A stretch of DNA of 64,000 nt. It comes from Sporolactobacillus putidus. Its GTDB lineage: Bacteria > Bacillota > Bacilli > Bacillales > Sporolactobacillaceae. The first letter of the stretch is position 1. Every line of letters begins with the position of its first letter. Under the pieces are notes generated by a model. The model saw only the letters and a program-made list of their open reading frames with translations, did no database searches and had not been told where the DNA came from. Both the position numbers and the translations under genes were made by a program. Of the stretch, positions 17,687 through 25,825 are shown piece by piece. The DNA lies in NCBI RefSeq assembly GCF_014647035.1, contig NZ_BMOK01000004.1, positions 1 through 64,000 on the forward strand, given 5' to 3'.

Positions 17687-18712
17687 ATGGCTTTTAAAAT
17701 CATTGCGTATGGCGTTGAACCTTATGAGGAACACTTGTATGGCGAACTGAACAAGTATGGTTATGAACTGACTTTGGTCAATGATCTGCTGACGGCAGAC
17801 AACGGTGATCTGGCGAAAGGTTTCGATGGTGTGCTTCTGTTCGTCAACTGTCTGGCTGATCGTGCAAATCTGGAAAAGTTTAATGAATTCGGCATCAAAT
17901 ACGTGTTCACGCGTACGGCCGGTTTCAATCACATCGATCTGCAGGCTGCCTCGGACTTCGGCATGAAAGTTGCCCGCGTACCTGCTTATTCACCGAATGC
18001 GATCGCGGAACTCGCTGTTTCACTCGGTACGTCTCTGTCGCGCCACACGGTTTATACTACAGGCAGAACGGCAACCTTGAATTTTCAGGTTACGGAAACG
18101 ATGTTCAGCCATGAAATTCGCAAGAGCACAGTCGGCATTGTCGGCACAGGCCACATCGGCTGTGTGGAAGCTGAACTTTACAAAGGTCTCGGCGCCAAGC
18201 TTCTCGGCTATGATATTTTCCAGAGTGAATTCGCCAAGAAACTGGTTGAATTCAAGGAACTGGATGAATTGCTTGCTGAATCCGATATTGTCAGCCTGCA
18301 CCTCCCTTACTTCCCCGGCAAGAACGAAAACTTTGTCGGTGAAGAGTTTATCAGCAAAATGAAGGACGGAGCGATCCTTATCAACACTGCCCGCGGTGAA
18401 CTGGTTGATGAAGCTGCTGTCATTAAGGCTATAAAGAGCGGCAAGCTCGACGGCTTCGGTGCAGACGTGCTCACCGATGAAGCACGCTTCTTCGGCAAGG
18501 ATTTCTCAGACGGCAGTGCATTCCCTGACGCAACGATCAAGGAACTTGTTGAACTTTATCCGAAGGTACTGATCACGCCTCACGTTGCGGCGATGACAGA
18601 CGAAGCGGTTTCCAACATGATTTCAACAAGCTTCGATAACTTCAATACAGCTATTAATGGCGAAGATTTGGGCAGAGCAGAAGTTCAGCTGCCTGAACCG
18701 GCTGTAAAATAA
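17687..18712 (+). CDS. ldhD: D-lactate dehydrogenase (2-hydroxyacid dehydrogenase family)
   Basis: A 341-residue NAD-dependent enzyme reducing pyruvate to D-lactate, the main fermentation end product in this type of organism. It shows VGTGHIG (152-158), D176 after strand two (NAD rather than NADP), and the catalytic set R236 (NTARGELVD), E265 and H299 (TPHVAAMT). The close relatives D-2-hydroxyisocaproate dehydrogenase and VanH share these residues, so substrate breadth is open. It has AGGAGG before ATG 17687 and a single-gene unit with its own promoter, Rex-like site and terminator. Codon use is that of a highly expressed gene. Confidence 0.92.
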   Translation: MAFKIIAYGVEPYEEHLYGELNKYGYELTLVNDLLTADNGDLAKGFDGVLLFVNCLADRANLEKFNEFGIKYVFTRTAGFNHIDLQAASDFGMKVARVPAYSPNAIAELAVSLGTSLSRHTVYTTGRTATLNFQVTETMFSHEIRKSTVGIVGTGHIGCVEAELYKGLGAKLLGYDIFQSEFAKKLVEFKELDELLAESDIVSLHLPYFPGKNENFVGEEFISKMKDGAILINTARGELVDEAAVIKAIKSGKLDGFGADVLTDEARFFGKDFSDGSAFPDATIKELVELYPKVLITPHVAAMTDEAVSNMISTSFDNFNTAINGEDLGRAEVQLPEPAVK

Positions 18713-18734
18713 ATCATTTGTTTGATTCAAAACG

Positions 18735-18775
18735 AAAAGCAGTCTTGCTTGTTCAATCAGGCAGGGCTGCTTTTT
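18735..18775 (+). terminator. Terminator of ldhD
   Basis: AAAAGCAG (18735-18742) pairs with CTGCTTTT (18767-18774) around a further partial stem, ending in a T run. Confidence 0.8.
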
Positions 18776-18831
18776 GTTTGTTCTTTATATTAATGGTTAG
18801 GAGACTTGATTTTGTGCCGGATAAAATGACA

Positions 18832-19584
18832 TCATACCGCTGTATATCCGCCATCAGTAATAAGAATGGATCCCGCTACAAAAGAAGCATCGTCGCTCGC
18901 AAGAAAGAGAACGGCTTTGGCGACTTCTTCAGGCTTGCCCAATCGGCCCATCGGGTGCAGGGCAGTCAGCTGTTTTTTTGCTTCCCCTTCGGTCTCACTG
19001 GCGATCAGCGGTGTATCAATATAGCCGGGTCCGACCGCATTGACACGTATTCCTTCCCGTGCATAAGTTGCACCCAATGTCTGTGTCAGCAATTTGACGC
19101 CGCCTTTGGATGATGTATAGGCGGTCCAGCCTTCTCGTCCTGCAAGGCTGTGGATAGACCCAGTGTTAACCACCACTCCGCCTGTTCCTTGTTTTCTCAT
19201 TTGTGTTATTGCGTATTTGTCGGACAGAAAAACACCATTCAGATTGATATCGATCGTTTTTTTCCACTTGTCATAACTCAGTTCGTGAATACTCTTGCTG
19301 CCGTCAACAGCGATTCCGGCGTTAGCGAACATAATGTCCAATTTTCCATACTTCCTGACTGTATTATCGACCAGATTTTTCACTTGATCCTCATCGGTTA
19401 CATCGGTCTTAATAAAAAAAGTATCAAATCCATCCGCATTCAATTCGTCGGACAGTTCTTTGCCTCGCTCTGAAAAATCAGCGATGACCACCTTCGCCCC
19501 TTCGTTCACGAAAGCACGAACTGTTGCAGCACCGATACCGCCCGCACCGCCTGTTACGATTGCGACTTTGTCTTTAAATCTCAC
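18832..19584 (-). CDS. Short-chain dehydrogenase/reductase, classical
   Basis: A 250-residue classical SDR. It shows TGGAGGIG at the nucleotide site, an aspartate after strand two (IADFSE, favouring NAD), NAG at 88-90, the catalytic S143, Y156-x3-K160 and the PGYIDTPL loop. Best general match is to glucose/ribitol- or secondary-alcohol-type dehydrogenases; the substrate is unknown. I prefer GTG 19584 (MRFKDKVAIV) because GGAG lies ten bases away. The longer start at 19593 sits against the ribosome site. It is convergent with ldhD and is not in an operon. Confidence 0.9.
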   Translation of the reverse strand: MRFKDKVAIVTGGAGGIGAATVRAFVNEGAKVVIADFSERGKELSDELNADGFDTFFIKTDVTDEDQVKNLVDNTVRKYGKLDIMFANAGIAVDGSKSIHELSYDKWKKTIDINLNGVFLSDKYAITQMRKQGTGGVVVNTGSIHSLAGREGWTAYTSSKGGVKLLTQTLGATYAREGIRVNAVGPGYIDTPLIASETEGEAKKQLTALHPMGRLGKPEEVAKAVLFLASDDASFVAGSILITDGGYTAV

Positions 19585-19782
19585 GCCACTCACTCTCCAA
19601 TTTAATTGCTATATTGATAGAACGTTTCGTTTAGGATACTCTTTATGAAAACGCCTTCACAAATATAATGTATAACTTGTTCACATTTTCGTCAAATTTT
19701 ACGCTTTAATTTATTCACATCCATTTTATTGTCGAAACAGCGTAGATTTTATTCAATATTCATCAATATTCATAATATTTTA

Positions 19783-19811
19783 TTGACATTAAGAAACGAA
19801 TCATGTAAGAT
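19783..19811 (+). promoter_or_regulatory. Promoter of the leader-peptide/PanE-like unit
   Basis: TTGACA (19783-19788), 17 bp, TAAGAT (19806-19811). The transcript would start near 19818, giving a leader of about 280 bases. Confidence 0.75.
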
Positions 19812-19856
19812 AACTACACTTGTCAAAATCTTTTGCTTTTGATAGAGAGGATCTTT

Positions 19857-19910
19857 ATGATGTTCCGTGCCTGGAGAAGCGAAGTATTGGTCATTATTTT
19901 GATTAGTTAG
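19857..19910 (+). CDS. Branched-chain amino-acid leader peptide
   Basis: A 17-codon frame reading MMFRAWRSEVLVIILIS then TAG, preceded by AGAGAGG six bases upstream. Seven consecutive codons are Val, Leu, Val, Ile, Ile, Leu, Ile. It lies just after a good promoter, and its stop codon abuts the first arm of a set of alternative RNA stems that end in an intrinsic terminator. This is the layout of ribosome-mediated attenuation as in enterobacterial ilv leaders. The peptide is probably not functional itself; its translation would sense charged tRNA for Val, Leu and Ile. Confidence 0.65.
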   Translation: MMFRAWRSEVLVIILIS

Positions 19911-20013
19911 GACTCGGCAGACGTTGACCGGATCAATGTTTGTCTGAGTCCTGTTCGTTTCGGTACGGGACTTGAGAGAAAGCCCCATTCAGAATCATCT
20001 GGATGGGGCTTTT
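19910..20013 (+). promoter_or_regulatory. Candidate transcription attenuator
   Basis: Segment 1 GGACTCGGCAGAC (19910-19922) pairs with segment 2 GTCTGAGTCC (19942-19951). Segment 2 can instead pair with GGGACTTG (19967-19974). That third segment can also pair, with one mismatch, with AAGCCCC (19980-19986), which is the 5' arm of the terminator AAGCCCCAT/ATGGGGCTT (19980-19988 with 20003-20011, then T4). Stalling on the leader peptide would leave segment 1 free and favour read-through. The pairings are read from sequence; the mechanism is inferred. Confidence 0.6.
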
Positions 20014-20099
20014 ACTTCAAGAGGGAAGCGGCGACTTTTGGCTTCTATGCTAATTTGGTTTCACAAAACACATATAAAACAAAGAGGAGACGAAAAAGG

Positions 20100-21053
20100 A
20101 TGAAAATCGTAGTCATTGGCGCAGGAGCAATGGGACTGAGGTATGGCGTTCTGCTGCAGGAAGTAGGGAACGACGTACAGTTTGTTGACACTTGGGAACC
20201 GAACGTTGCGGCGATTCGGAAAAATCATGGCGTGGAGGTCACCCGCGACGGGGAAAATCCGCACCTGGTGGAAATTAATGTTTGTTATCCGGAGGAGTAC
20301 CATGATGAACCGGAACTTGTTATTTTCTTCATCAAAGACATGCATACGGTTGAAATTATGGAGCGCTGCAAACACTTTATCGGTAAGAACACCTATGTTC
20401 TGACCAATCAGAACGGGTACGGGGGAGCGGAAGACATCGCCAAGTTTGTTGACAGGAAGAAAATCATTGCCGGCACAGCGATGATTGCGACTGTTATGAG
20501 AGGCCCGGGGAAAGTGGATTTTATTGGAAAACGCGGCGCTGGGCATGTCCACATTGTTAAAGTGGAAGGGGAGCCTGATCCGTTTATCTATAAAGTAGCC
20601 GAAGAAATGGAAAAAGCGCTGATGCACCCGACCGTTTGTACGGATTATATGGGGACGGTGTGGACCAAACTCGTATTCAACTCCGTTGTCAACACGCTGT
20701 GTACTTTAATGAATATCCGGATGGGCGAGTTTGCTGCTTATAAGAATGCGAAAGAACTGTCCAGGAAGCTGATCTATGAAGCCTATGACGCCTTTGATGC
20801 AGAAGGAATTAAGATGGAGGTCGGCCGTGATGAACTGGTCGAACAGATCATGTACGTATCTGAAGTTTCCAACCCGCTCCATTACCCGTCCATGCATCAG
20901 GACATGACGACGAACCGGCCGACAGAAGTGGACTATATTAACGGGGCGATCGTCCGCCTGGCTGAGAAACATGGATTACAGGCTCCTTACCATTCCATGC
21001 TTGTTGATCTGGTACACCTCAAGGAAGCTTCAAGGCAGTACGAACAAAACTAA
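20100..21053 (+). CDS. Ketopantoate-reductase family oxidoreductase (ApbA/PanE)
   Basis: A 317-residue NAD(P)-dependent enzyme. It has GAGAMG (7-12), the K79 and N103 region (FFIKD, LTNQNG), catalytic K190 in WTKLVFNSVVN with N194/N198, and E276 in TEVDYINGAIV. Members reduce 2-dehydropantoate for CoA synthesis, but lactic-acid-bacterial relatives reduce branched-chain 2-keto acids to D-2-hydroxy acids. The Val/Leu/Ile leader upstream makes a branched-chain keto acid, or ketopantoate made from the valine precursor, a likely substrate. I chose ATG 20100, ten bases after GAGGAG; a start at 20055 lacks support. A strong terminator follows. Confidence 0.88.
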   Translation: MKIVVIGAGAMGLRYGVLLQEVGNDVQFVDTWEPNVAAIRKNHGVEVTRDGENPHLVEINVCYPEEYHDEPELVIFFIKDMHTVEIMERCKHFIGKNTYVLTNQNGYGGAEDIAKFVDRKKIIAGTAMIATVMRGPGKVDFIGKRGAGHVHIVKVEGEPDPFIYKVAEEMEKALMHPTVCTDYMGTVWTKLVFNSVVNTLCTLMNIRMGEFAAYKNAKELSRKLIYEAYDAFDAEGIKMEVGRDELVEQIMYVSEVSNPLHYPSMHQDMTTNRPTEVDYINGAIVRLAEKHGLQAPYHSMLVDLVHLKEASRQYEQN

Positions 21054-21077
21054 AATAGATGCATTCCGTTCAAGAAT

Positions 21078-21135
21078 CTCCGGGACACTTCATGGCCAGG
21101 ACAAATACCGTCCATGAAATCCCGGAGTTTTTTTT
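21078..21135 (+). terminator. Terminator of the PanE-like gene
   Basis: CTCCGGGA (21078-21085) pairs with the CCCGGAG arm at 21121-21127. An inner CATGG/CCATG pair extends the stem, and T8 follows. Confidence 0.92.
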
Positions 21136-21305
21136 GCGGCTTTTTCCGATGTCTTGAATGCCCTCACGTAGAGTAGGAGGGCCTTCACGTCCGAATATGG
21201 TAAAATAACATTGGATCACGCCTTTTACACTGAAGATGCAGCAGAAAATCGATCGGATCTATATTTGTTCTGCAAATTAGAAAGTATAAAAAGATTAGCG
21301 GAATT

Positions 21306-21373
21306 TAGTATGAGAAAAACTAAGAGGCTCAGCCGGCATCTGAGACTTGGCTTCGCCAAGTTTTTCTTTATTA
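21306..21373 (+). repeat. Dispersed hairpin element, copy A (before deoB)
   Basis: It begins TAGTATGAGAAAAACTAAG and ends with the stem CTTGGC-TTC-GCCAAG followed by TTTTTC. The ends AGAAAAACT and AAGTTTTTCT are near inverted repeats. The element shares its start, GGCTCAGCC core and hairpin end with three other intergenic copies in this window (33074-33125, 36660-36725, 44901-44967). The terminal hairpin sits 25 bases before the deoB start and would act as a terminator in the leader. Confidence 0.7.
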
Positions 21374-21392
21374 TTAAACAGGAGGATGGGGC

Positions 21393-22586
21393 ATGACAGA
21401 AAAATTCAAGCGAATTCACATCATCGTGTTGGATTCGGTAGGCATCGGCGAAGCGTCCGATGCTGCAAAATACGGCGATGAAGGATGCGACACGCTCGGG
21501 CATACCGCGGAGGCGATGGGCGGGCTGCGCGTGCCGAACCTGGAGAAGTTGGGACTTTCAAACATCCGGCCGGAAAAACCGCTTGAGGGGGTGCAGATTC
21601 AGGAGCACCCGGCGGCCTATTATACAAAAATGCACGAGATGTCTGCCGGAAAAGACAGCATGGACGGACACTGGGAAATGATGGGCTTGCCGGTTATGAC
21701 CCCCCTGCGCACCTTCCCAAATGGATTTCCCGACGAACTGATCGGAAAGATCGAATCGTACAGCGGACGGAAAGTGCTCTGGAACAAGCCAGCGAGCGGG
21801 ACGGAAATCATCAAAAAGTTCGGCGAGCGGCAGATGAAAACCGGGGAACTGATTGTGTACACATCGGGCGACTCGGTCCTGCAGATCGCCGCACATGAGC
21901 AGGTCATTCCTCTCAAAGAACTCTATGCTATTTGCGAATACAGCCGCAAGCTGACGATCGCCGAGCCTTATCATCTTGGGCGTGTCATCGCGCGGCCGTA
22001 TATTGGCGACCGTGCCGGCAATTTTGAACGGACGGCCAATCGCCGCGACCTGACGCTGGAGCCGCCGGAAGAAACGGTCATGGACCGTCTGGTTAACGCA
22101 GGTTTTGCTTCGCTTGCGATCGGGAAGATCAATGATATTTTCAGCGGACACGGCATTTCGGAAGGCTGGCATACGGTCAGCAACGACGACGGCATGGAAA
22201 AATTCATTCAGGTGCTTGAACGTGATTTTCATGGGCTTTCCTTTACCAATCTGGTTGATTTTGATGCGAAATACGGGCACCGGCGCGAACCGGTGCTTTT
22301 CGGCCGGGCACTCGAAGCCTTTGACCGCCAGCTGGGACTGGCGCTGCAAAAACTCGGTACAGAGGATCTTCTGATGATTACGGCTGATCATGGGAATGAT
22401 CCCGGGTTCCGGGGAACGGACCATACGCGTGAATATGTCCCGCTGCTCGTGTATTCTCCGAGATTTCCGGAAGGCCGCTCTTTACCGGTTCGGCAAACAT
22501 TCGCCGATATCGGCGCCACGACCGCGGCTAATTTCGGTATCGCGATGCCAAAGACGGGGACAAGTTTTCTAACCGCATTAACCTGA
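21393..22586 (+). CDS. deoB: Phosphopentomutase
   Basis: A 397-residue alkaline-phosphatase-superfamily enzyme converting (deoxy)ribose-1-phosphate to the 5-phosphate. It feeds DeoC from the products of Pdp. Metal ligands are in the expected places: D14 (VLDSVGIGE), [18 protein letters not shown] and TDHTREYVP. The phosphorylated Thr of the B. cereus enzyme (GKDTMTGHW) is Ser89 here (GKDSMDGHW), a conservative change. AGGAGG precedes ATG 21393. It is the first gene of deoB-pdp-deoC, with GC content noticeably higher than the glycan segment. A hairpin element in the leader may dampen transcription. Confidence 0.97.
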   Translation: MTEKFKRIHIIVLDSVGIGEASDAAKYGDEGCDTLGHTAEAMGGLRVPNLEKLGLSNIRPEKPLEGVQIQEHPAAYYTKMHEMSAGKDSMDGHWEMMGLPVMTPLRTFPNGFPDELIGKIESYSGRKVLWNKPASGTEIIKKFGERQMKTGELIVYTSGDSVLQIAAHEQVIPLKELYAICEYSRKLTIAEPYHLGRVIARPYIGDRAGNFERTANRRDLTLEPPEETVMDRLVNAGFASLAIGKINDIFSGHGISEGWHTVSNDDGMEKFIQVLERDFHGLSFTNLVDFDAKYGHRREPVLFGRALEAFDRQLGLALQKLGTEDLLMITADHGNDPGFRGTDHTREYVPLLVYSPRFPEGRSLPVRQTFADIGATTAANFGIAMPKTGTSFLTALT

Positions 22587-22604
22587 GAACGGAGGGTGAG
22601 CCTT

Positions 22605-23906
22605 ATGAGAATGGTTGACATTATAGCGAAAAAACGGGACGGCGGTGCGCTTTCTCCTGAGGAAATCCGCTTTTTCATCGACGGCTATGTGCAGGGTGCT
22701 ATTCCCGACTATCAGGCGAGCGCTCTGGCGATGGCCATCTATTTCCGCGATATGACCGATGCCGAGATTGCCGAGCTGACCCGAGCCATGGTGGCTTCGG
22801 GCGAGACGGTCGATCTGTCTGCCATCCGCGGAATAAAAGTGGATAAGCATTCAACAGGCGGTGTTGGCGACACGACAACACTCGTGCTCGCGCCGCTTGT
22901 CGCATCGCTCGGTGTTCCGGTCGCCAAAATGTCCGGACGCGGGCTTGGATTTACGGGCGGGACACTCGACAAGCTGGAGTCGATCGCCGGATTCCAGGTA
23001 GAACAGACGACCGAACGGTTTATCGATCTTGTCAACCGGGACAAGATCGCGGTCATCGGGCAGAGCAGCGACCTCGTACCCGCCGATAAAAAGTTATATG
23101 CTCTGCGTGATGTCACCGGTTCGGTCGAATCCATTCCTCTGATTGCGAGTTCAATCATGAGCAAGAAAATTGCCGCCGGGGCGGACGCTATCGTATTGGA
23201 GGTCACCACCGGCCGCGGTGCGTTTATGAAAAATGAAAAAGATGCCATGCGCCTGGCGGAAACGATGGTGCGGATCGGGAAACGTGTCGGCAGAGAAACA
23301 CAGGCGGTGATCACGGATATGTCGCAGCCGCTTGGCCGGGCGATCGGCAACGCGCTTGAAGTCAGGGAAGCGATTGATACGCTGAAAGGGCAGGGTCCGG
23401 ATGATCTGAGGGCGCTTGTGCTGGCCCTCGGCAGCCGGATGGTGCTGCTTGCGAAAAAAGCGGAGACTCTGGAAGAGGCGCATCGGCAGCTGGTGAACGC
23501 GCTCGACAGCGGCGGCGCGTTTGACAAGTTCAAGCAGTTTATTGCCAATCAAGGCGGCGATCCGAGTGTGGCCGACCATCCTGAAAAACTGCCGCAGGCT
23601 AAATTTCAAATGGAGCTGACGGCAAAAAATTCAGGCGTTGTCTCGGAGATGGCCGCGGACGAAATCGGACTTGCCGCCATGCTGCTTGGGGCGGGCCGGG
23701 CGACGAAAGAAGAGCGCATCGATTTTGCGGCAGGCATCGTTCTGCATAAAAAAGTAGGCGATCCGGTTGCTTCCGGAGAATCGCTGGCAACGATTCATTC
23801 TGACCGGGAAAAGATTAACGACGTGATCGACAAACTCTACAGGACTATTAAAATATCGGATCATGCCGAGCGTCCAAAGCTGATTCGCAGAATCATTACC
23901 GAATAG
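22605..23906 (+). CDS. pdp: Pyrimidine-nucleoside phosphorylase
   Basis: A 433-residue enzyme phosphorolysing thymidine, deoxyuridine and uridine to base and (deoxy)ribose-1-phosphate. The family signature [21 protein letters not shown] is present at about residues 107-127. The phosphate-binding [13 protein letters not shown] segment and the C-terminal domain ([20 protein letters not shown]) complete the fold. ATG 22605 is chosen because the upstream GTG at 22596 lies inside the GGAGG ribosome site. It follows deoB by 18 bases and precedes deoC by 25, so the three form one salvage operon. Confidence 0.96.
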   Translation: MRMVDIIAKKRDGGALSPEEIRFFIDGYVQGAIPDYQASALAMAIYFRDMTDAEIAELTRAMVASGETVDLSAIRGIKVDKHSTGGVGDTTTLVLAPLVASLGVPVAKMSGRGLGFTGGTLDKLESIAGFQVEQTTERFIDLVNRDKIAVIGQSSDLVPADKKLYALRDVTGSVESIPLIASSIMSKKIAAGADAIVLEVTTGRGAFMKNEKDAMRLAETMVRIGKRVGRETQAVITDMSQPLGRAIGNALEVREAIDTLKGQGPDDLRALVLALGSRMVLLAKKAETLEEAHRQLVNALDSGGAFDKFKQFIANQGGDPSVADHPEKLPQAKFQMELTAKNSGVVSEMAADEIGLAAMLLGAGRATKEERIDFAAGIVLHKKVGDPVASGESLATIHSDREKINDVIDKLYRTIKISDHAERPKLIRRIITE

Positions 23907-23931
23907 ATAAAAGGAAAGAGGAAGGACAACG

Positions 23932-24585
23932 ATGACAAATCTGGCAAAATATATTGATCATACGGCACTTAAGGCAGATACAACAAAGGCGGATATTTTG
24001 AAACTGACGGATGAAGCAAAGAAATTCGGATTCGCTTCCGTCTGCGTCAACCCATGCTGGGTAACGCTCGCTGCCGGGCAGCTTAAAGGTTCAGACGTAA
24101 AAGTATGCACAGTGATTGGGTTCCCGCTTGGTGCAGAAACTTCCGAAACGAAAGCGTTTGAGACGCGTGATGCGATTGAAAAGGGTGCGGAAGAAGTGGA
24201 CATGGTCATCAACGTCGGTGCATTGAAAGGCGGAAATACGGATGCTTTGGAAAAAGACATCCGCGCTGTTGTTCAGGCGGCGGAAGGAAGGGCACTTGTC
24301 AAGGTGATCATTGAAGCCTGTCTCCTGACAGATGAAGAAAAAATACTGGCCTGCAGGCTAGCGGTCCATGCGGGTGCAGACTACGTAAAAACATCGACTG
24401 GTTTTTCGACCGGCGGTGCGACTCCGGAAGACGTTGCGCTGATGCGGGAAACTGTCGGCGAAGGAATCGGCGTCAAAGCGGCCGGCGGCATTCACTCAAA
24501 AGCGGAGGCTGAAGCGATGATTGCTGCAGGCGCGACGAGAATCGGCGCTAGCTCGGGCGTAAAAATTGTCTCTGAAGCGGAATAA
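23932..24585 (+). CDS. deoC: Deoxyribose-phosphate aldolase
   Basis: A 217-residue class I aldolase splitting 2-deoxyribose-5-phosphate into glyceraldehyde-3-phosphate and acetaldehyde. The Schiff-base lysine is K153 in [13 protein letters not shown]91 and K182 ([10 protein letters not shown]) complete the catalytic set. Length and motifs are typical of the Bacillus enzyme. It is the last gene of the deo operon, with AAGAGGAAGG before ATG 23932 and a strong terminator directly after. Confidence 0.97.
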   Translation: MTNLAKYIDHTALKADTTKADILKLTDEAKKFGFASVCVNPCWVTLAAGQLKGSDVKVCTVIGFPLGAETSETKAFETRDAIEKGAEEVDMVINVGALKGGNTDALEKDIRAVVQAAEGRALVKVIIEACLLTDEEKILACRLAVHAGADYVKTSTGFSTGGATPEDVALMRETVGEGIGVKAAGGIHSKAEAEAMIAAGATRIGASSGVKIVSEAE

Positions 24586-24617
24586 TCAGGAAGCAATCAA
24601 CATGAAAGACAGGATAC

Positions 24618-24649
24618 AAAAAAAGAACGGGGCGCTTCCGTTCTTTTTT
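24618..24649 (+). terminator. Terminator of the deo operon
   Basis: A run of A followed by AAAGAACGG (24622-24630), a seven-base loop and CCGTTCTTT (24638-24646), then T. The symmetric A and T runs make it usable in both directions. Confidence 0.92.
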
Positions 24650-24757
24650 CGTTGTTCAAGAAAGTACAAAATCTCGATTGTGGCTAACTGTCCGTTAATC
24701 GACCTGAAGAACGCTCAGGGGGCCCGAACCTGAATATTGATCAATCTTCAGAGCATT

Positions 24758-24799
24758 ATATCGCCCGTCCTGAGAAAAAATCGCCCTTCACGGAAATAT
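24758..24799. repeat. AATCGCC motif pair (small locus)
   Basis: Two units, TATCGCCC at about 24759 and AATCGCCC at about 24779, lie 20 bp apart between deoC and the DeoR gene. They carry the same heptamer as the 24-unit array at 41818-42299 and the five-unit array near 62354. An A/T-rich hairpin, GTAAAAT-TT-ATTTTAC at 24865-24880, follows near the end of the DeoR gene. Confidence 0.4.
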
Positions 24800-24892
24800 A
24801 TTGGCCATGGCATTCCAAATCAAGAAAAGATCCCTTAGTGAATAAAATCTGCCGCCGCTGAATAGTAAAATTTATTTTACGGCACCGCAGCA

Positions 24893-25678
24893 TTATGCTT
24901 TGATCCAGGTAATCTGATTTTGCTGGCATAGCTTACCCCATTTGCCGTCCGGTTCGGCATCACAGATGATATTGTCAAAACAGTCCAGTTTATTGATGGT
25001 ATAAAAGGCCTGCCTGTCCAGTTTTGTGTGATCGGCCAGTACGAAATTCTCGTCGGCAATGGACATCATGATTTTTGAAATATTGATTTCCTCAATATCA
25101 TAATCGCTGACGCTTTGTTCTGAAATTCCCCCGCACGACAGATACGCTTTGTTCACCTTAAATGGAGCCAGCATCTCAGCCGTCAGACTGCCTTTAATCG
25201 AGTGCTGAGCCGTATTGACGACACCTCCGAGCACAATGATCTTTCCGGAAAAATATTTTTGTTCCAGACGTCTTGTCAGAAGTGCCGCACCCGCCAGTGA
25301 ATTGGTAAGAATCGTGATATTCGCGACGCCCTCAATGCCAGCGCATAGTTCCAGTGTCGTCGTGCCTGTGTCAATCACGATTGTGTCGCCTTTTTTAATG
25401 GTCTCAGCAGCTTTTTTTCCAATTTTTTGTTTTTCCTTCTTTTCCATGCGCCTTTTTTTATCGAATATGGGTTCCAGTAAGTTGCCCGTGAAAGGGACCG
25501 CTCCTCCGTGAGTGCGTGTCAGTAGTTGTTTTTTTTCCATATCGGATAAGTCCCGTCTGATCGTCTCGGGTGTCACTTCGAGAAATTCAGCGAGCCGGAC
25601 GACATAGACTTTCCCGTTATTTCTTAATTCGAATAGAATTTTGTCACGTCTTTGTTCTGATGTTTGATTCATCATCAT
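24893..25678 (-). CDS. DeoR-family transcriptional regulator
   Basis: A 261-residue repressor. The N-terminal helix-turn-helix reads YVVRLAEFLEVTPETIRRDLSDMEKKQLLTR (about 25-55, the DeoR signature). The C-terminal sugar-phosphate-isomerase-like effector domain includes DTGTTTLEL and ADHTKLDR. It is divergent from the transporter/phosphoesterase operon at 25826 and most likely controls it; the ligand would be a phosphorylated intermediate. Three ATG codons in a row (25678, 25675, 25672) follow AAGGGG; the last has the best spacing. Confidence 0.92.
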   Translation of the reverse strand: MMMNQTSEQRRDKILFELRNNGKVYVVRLAEFLEVTPETIRRDLSDMEKKQLLTRTHGGAVPFTGNLLEPIFDKKRRMEKKEKQKIGKKAAETIKKGDTIVIDTGTTTLELCAGIEGVANITILTNSLAGAALLTRRLEQKYFSGKIIVLGGVVNTAQHSIKGSLTAEMLAPFKVNKAYLSCGGISEQSVSDYDIEEINISKIMMSIADENFVLADHTKLDRQAFYTINKLDCFDNIICDAEPDGKWGKLCQQNQITWIKA

Positions 25679-25734
25679 GAACCCCTTCCATTAACATCCG
25701 TGAAATGATTGTCCACTGATTTACAACATCTTAA

Positions 25735-25780
25735 TGTTCGTTTATTTGTCTGTTTACAATTTATATGTATCATTTATATT
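25735..25780 (+). promoter_or_regulatory. Promoter and candidate DeoR operator
   Basis: TTTACA (25753-25758), 16 bp, TATATT (25775-25780). Overlapping the -35 are two direct repeats, TGTTCGTTTA (25735-25744) and TGTCTGTTTA (25747-25756), with a 12-bp period. DeoR-type regulators often bind such T-rich direct repeats. Confidence 0.5.
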
Positions 25781-25825
25781 GTCAAACCAACAAAACAAAT
25801 ATAAAACAAAAAAGGGAGAACGACA

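Noticed and set aside
19857-20013. T-box riboswitch before the PanE-like gene
   Set aside because: The conserved T-box sequence (AGGGTGGNACCGCG type) is absent; a leader peptide explains the features better.
21558-22424. 288-residue minus-strand frame opposite deoB
   Set aside because: Shadow of deoB; no start signals and unrelated composition.
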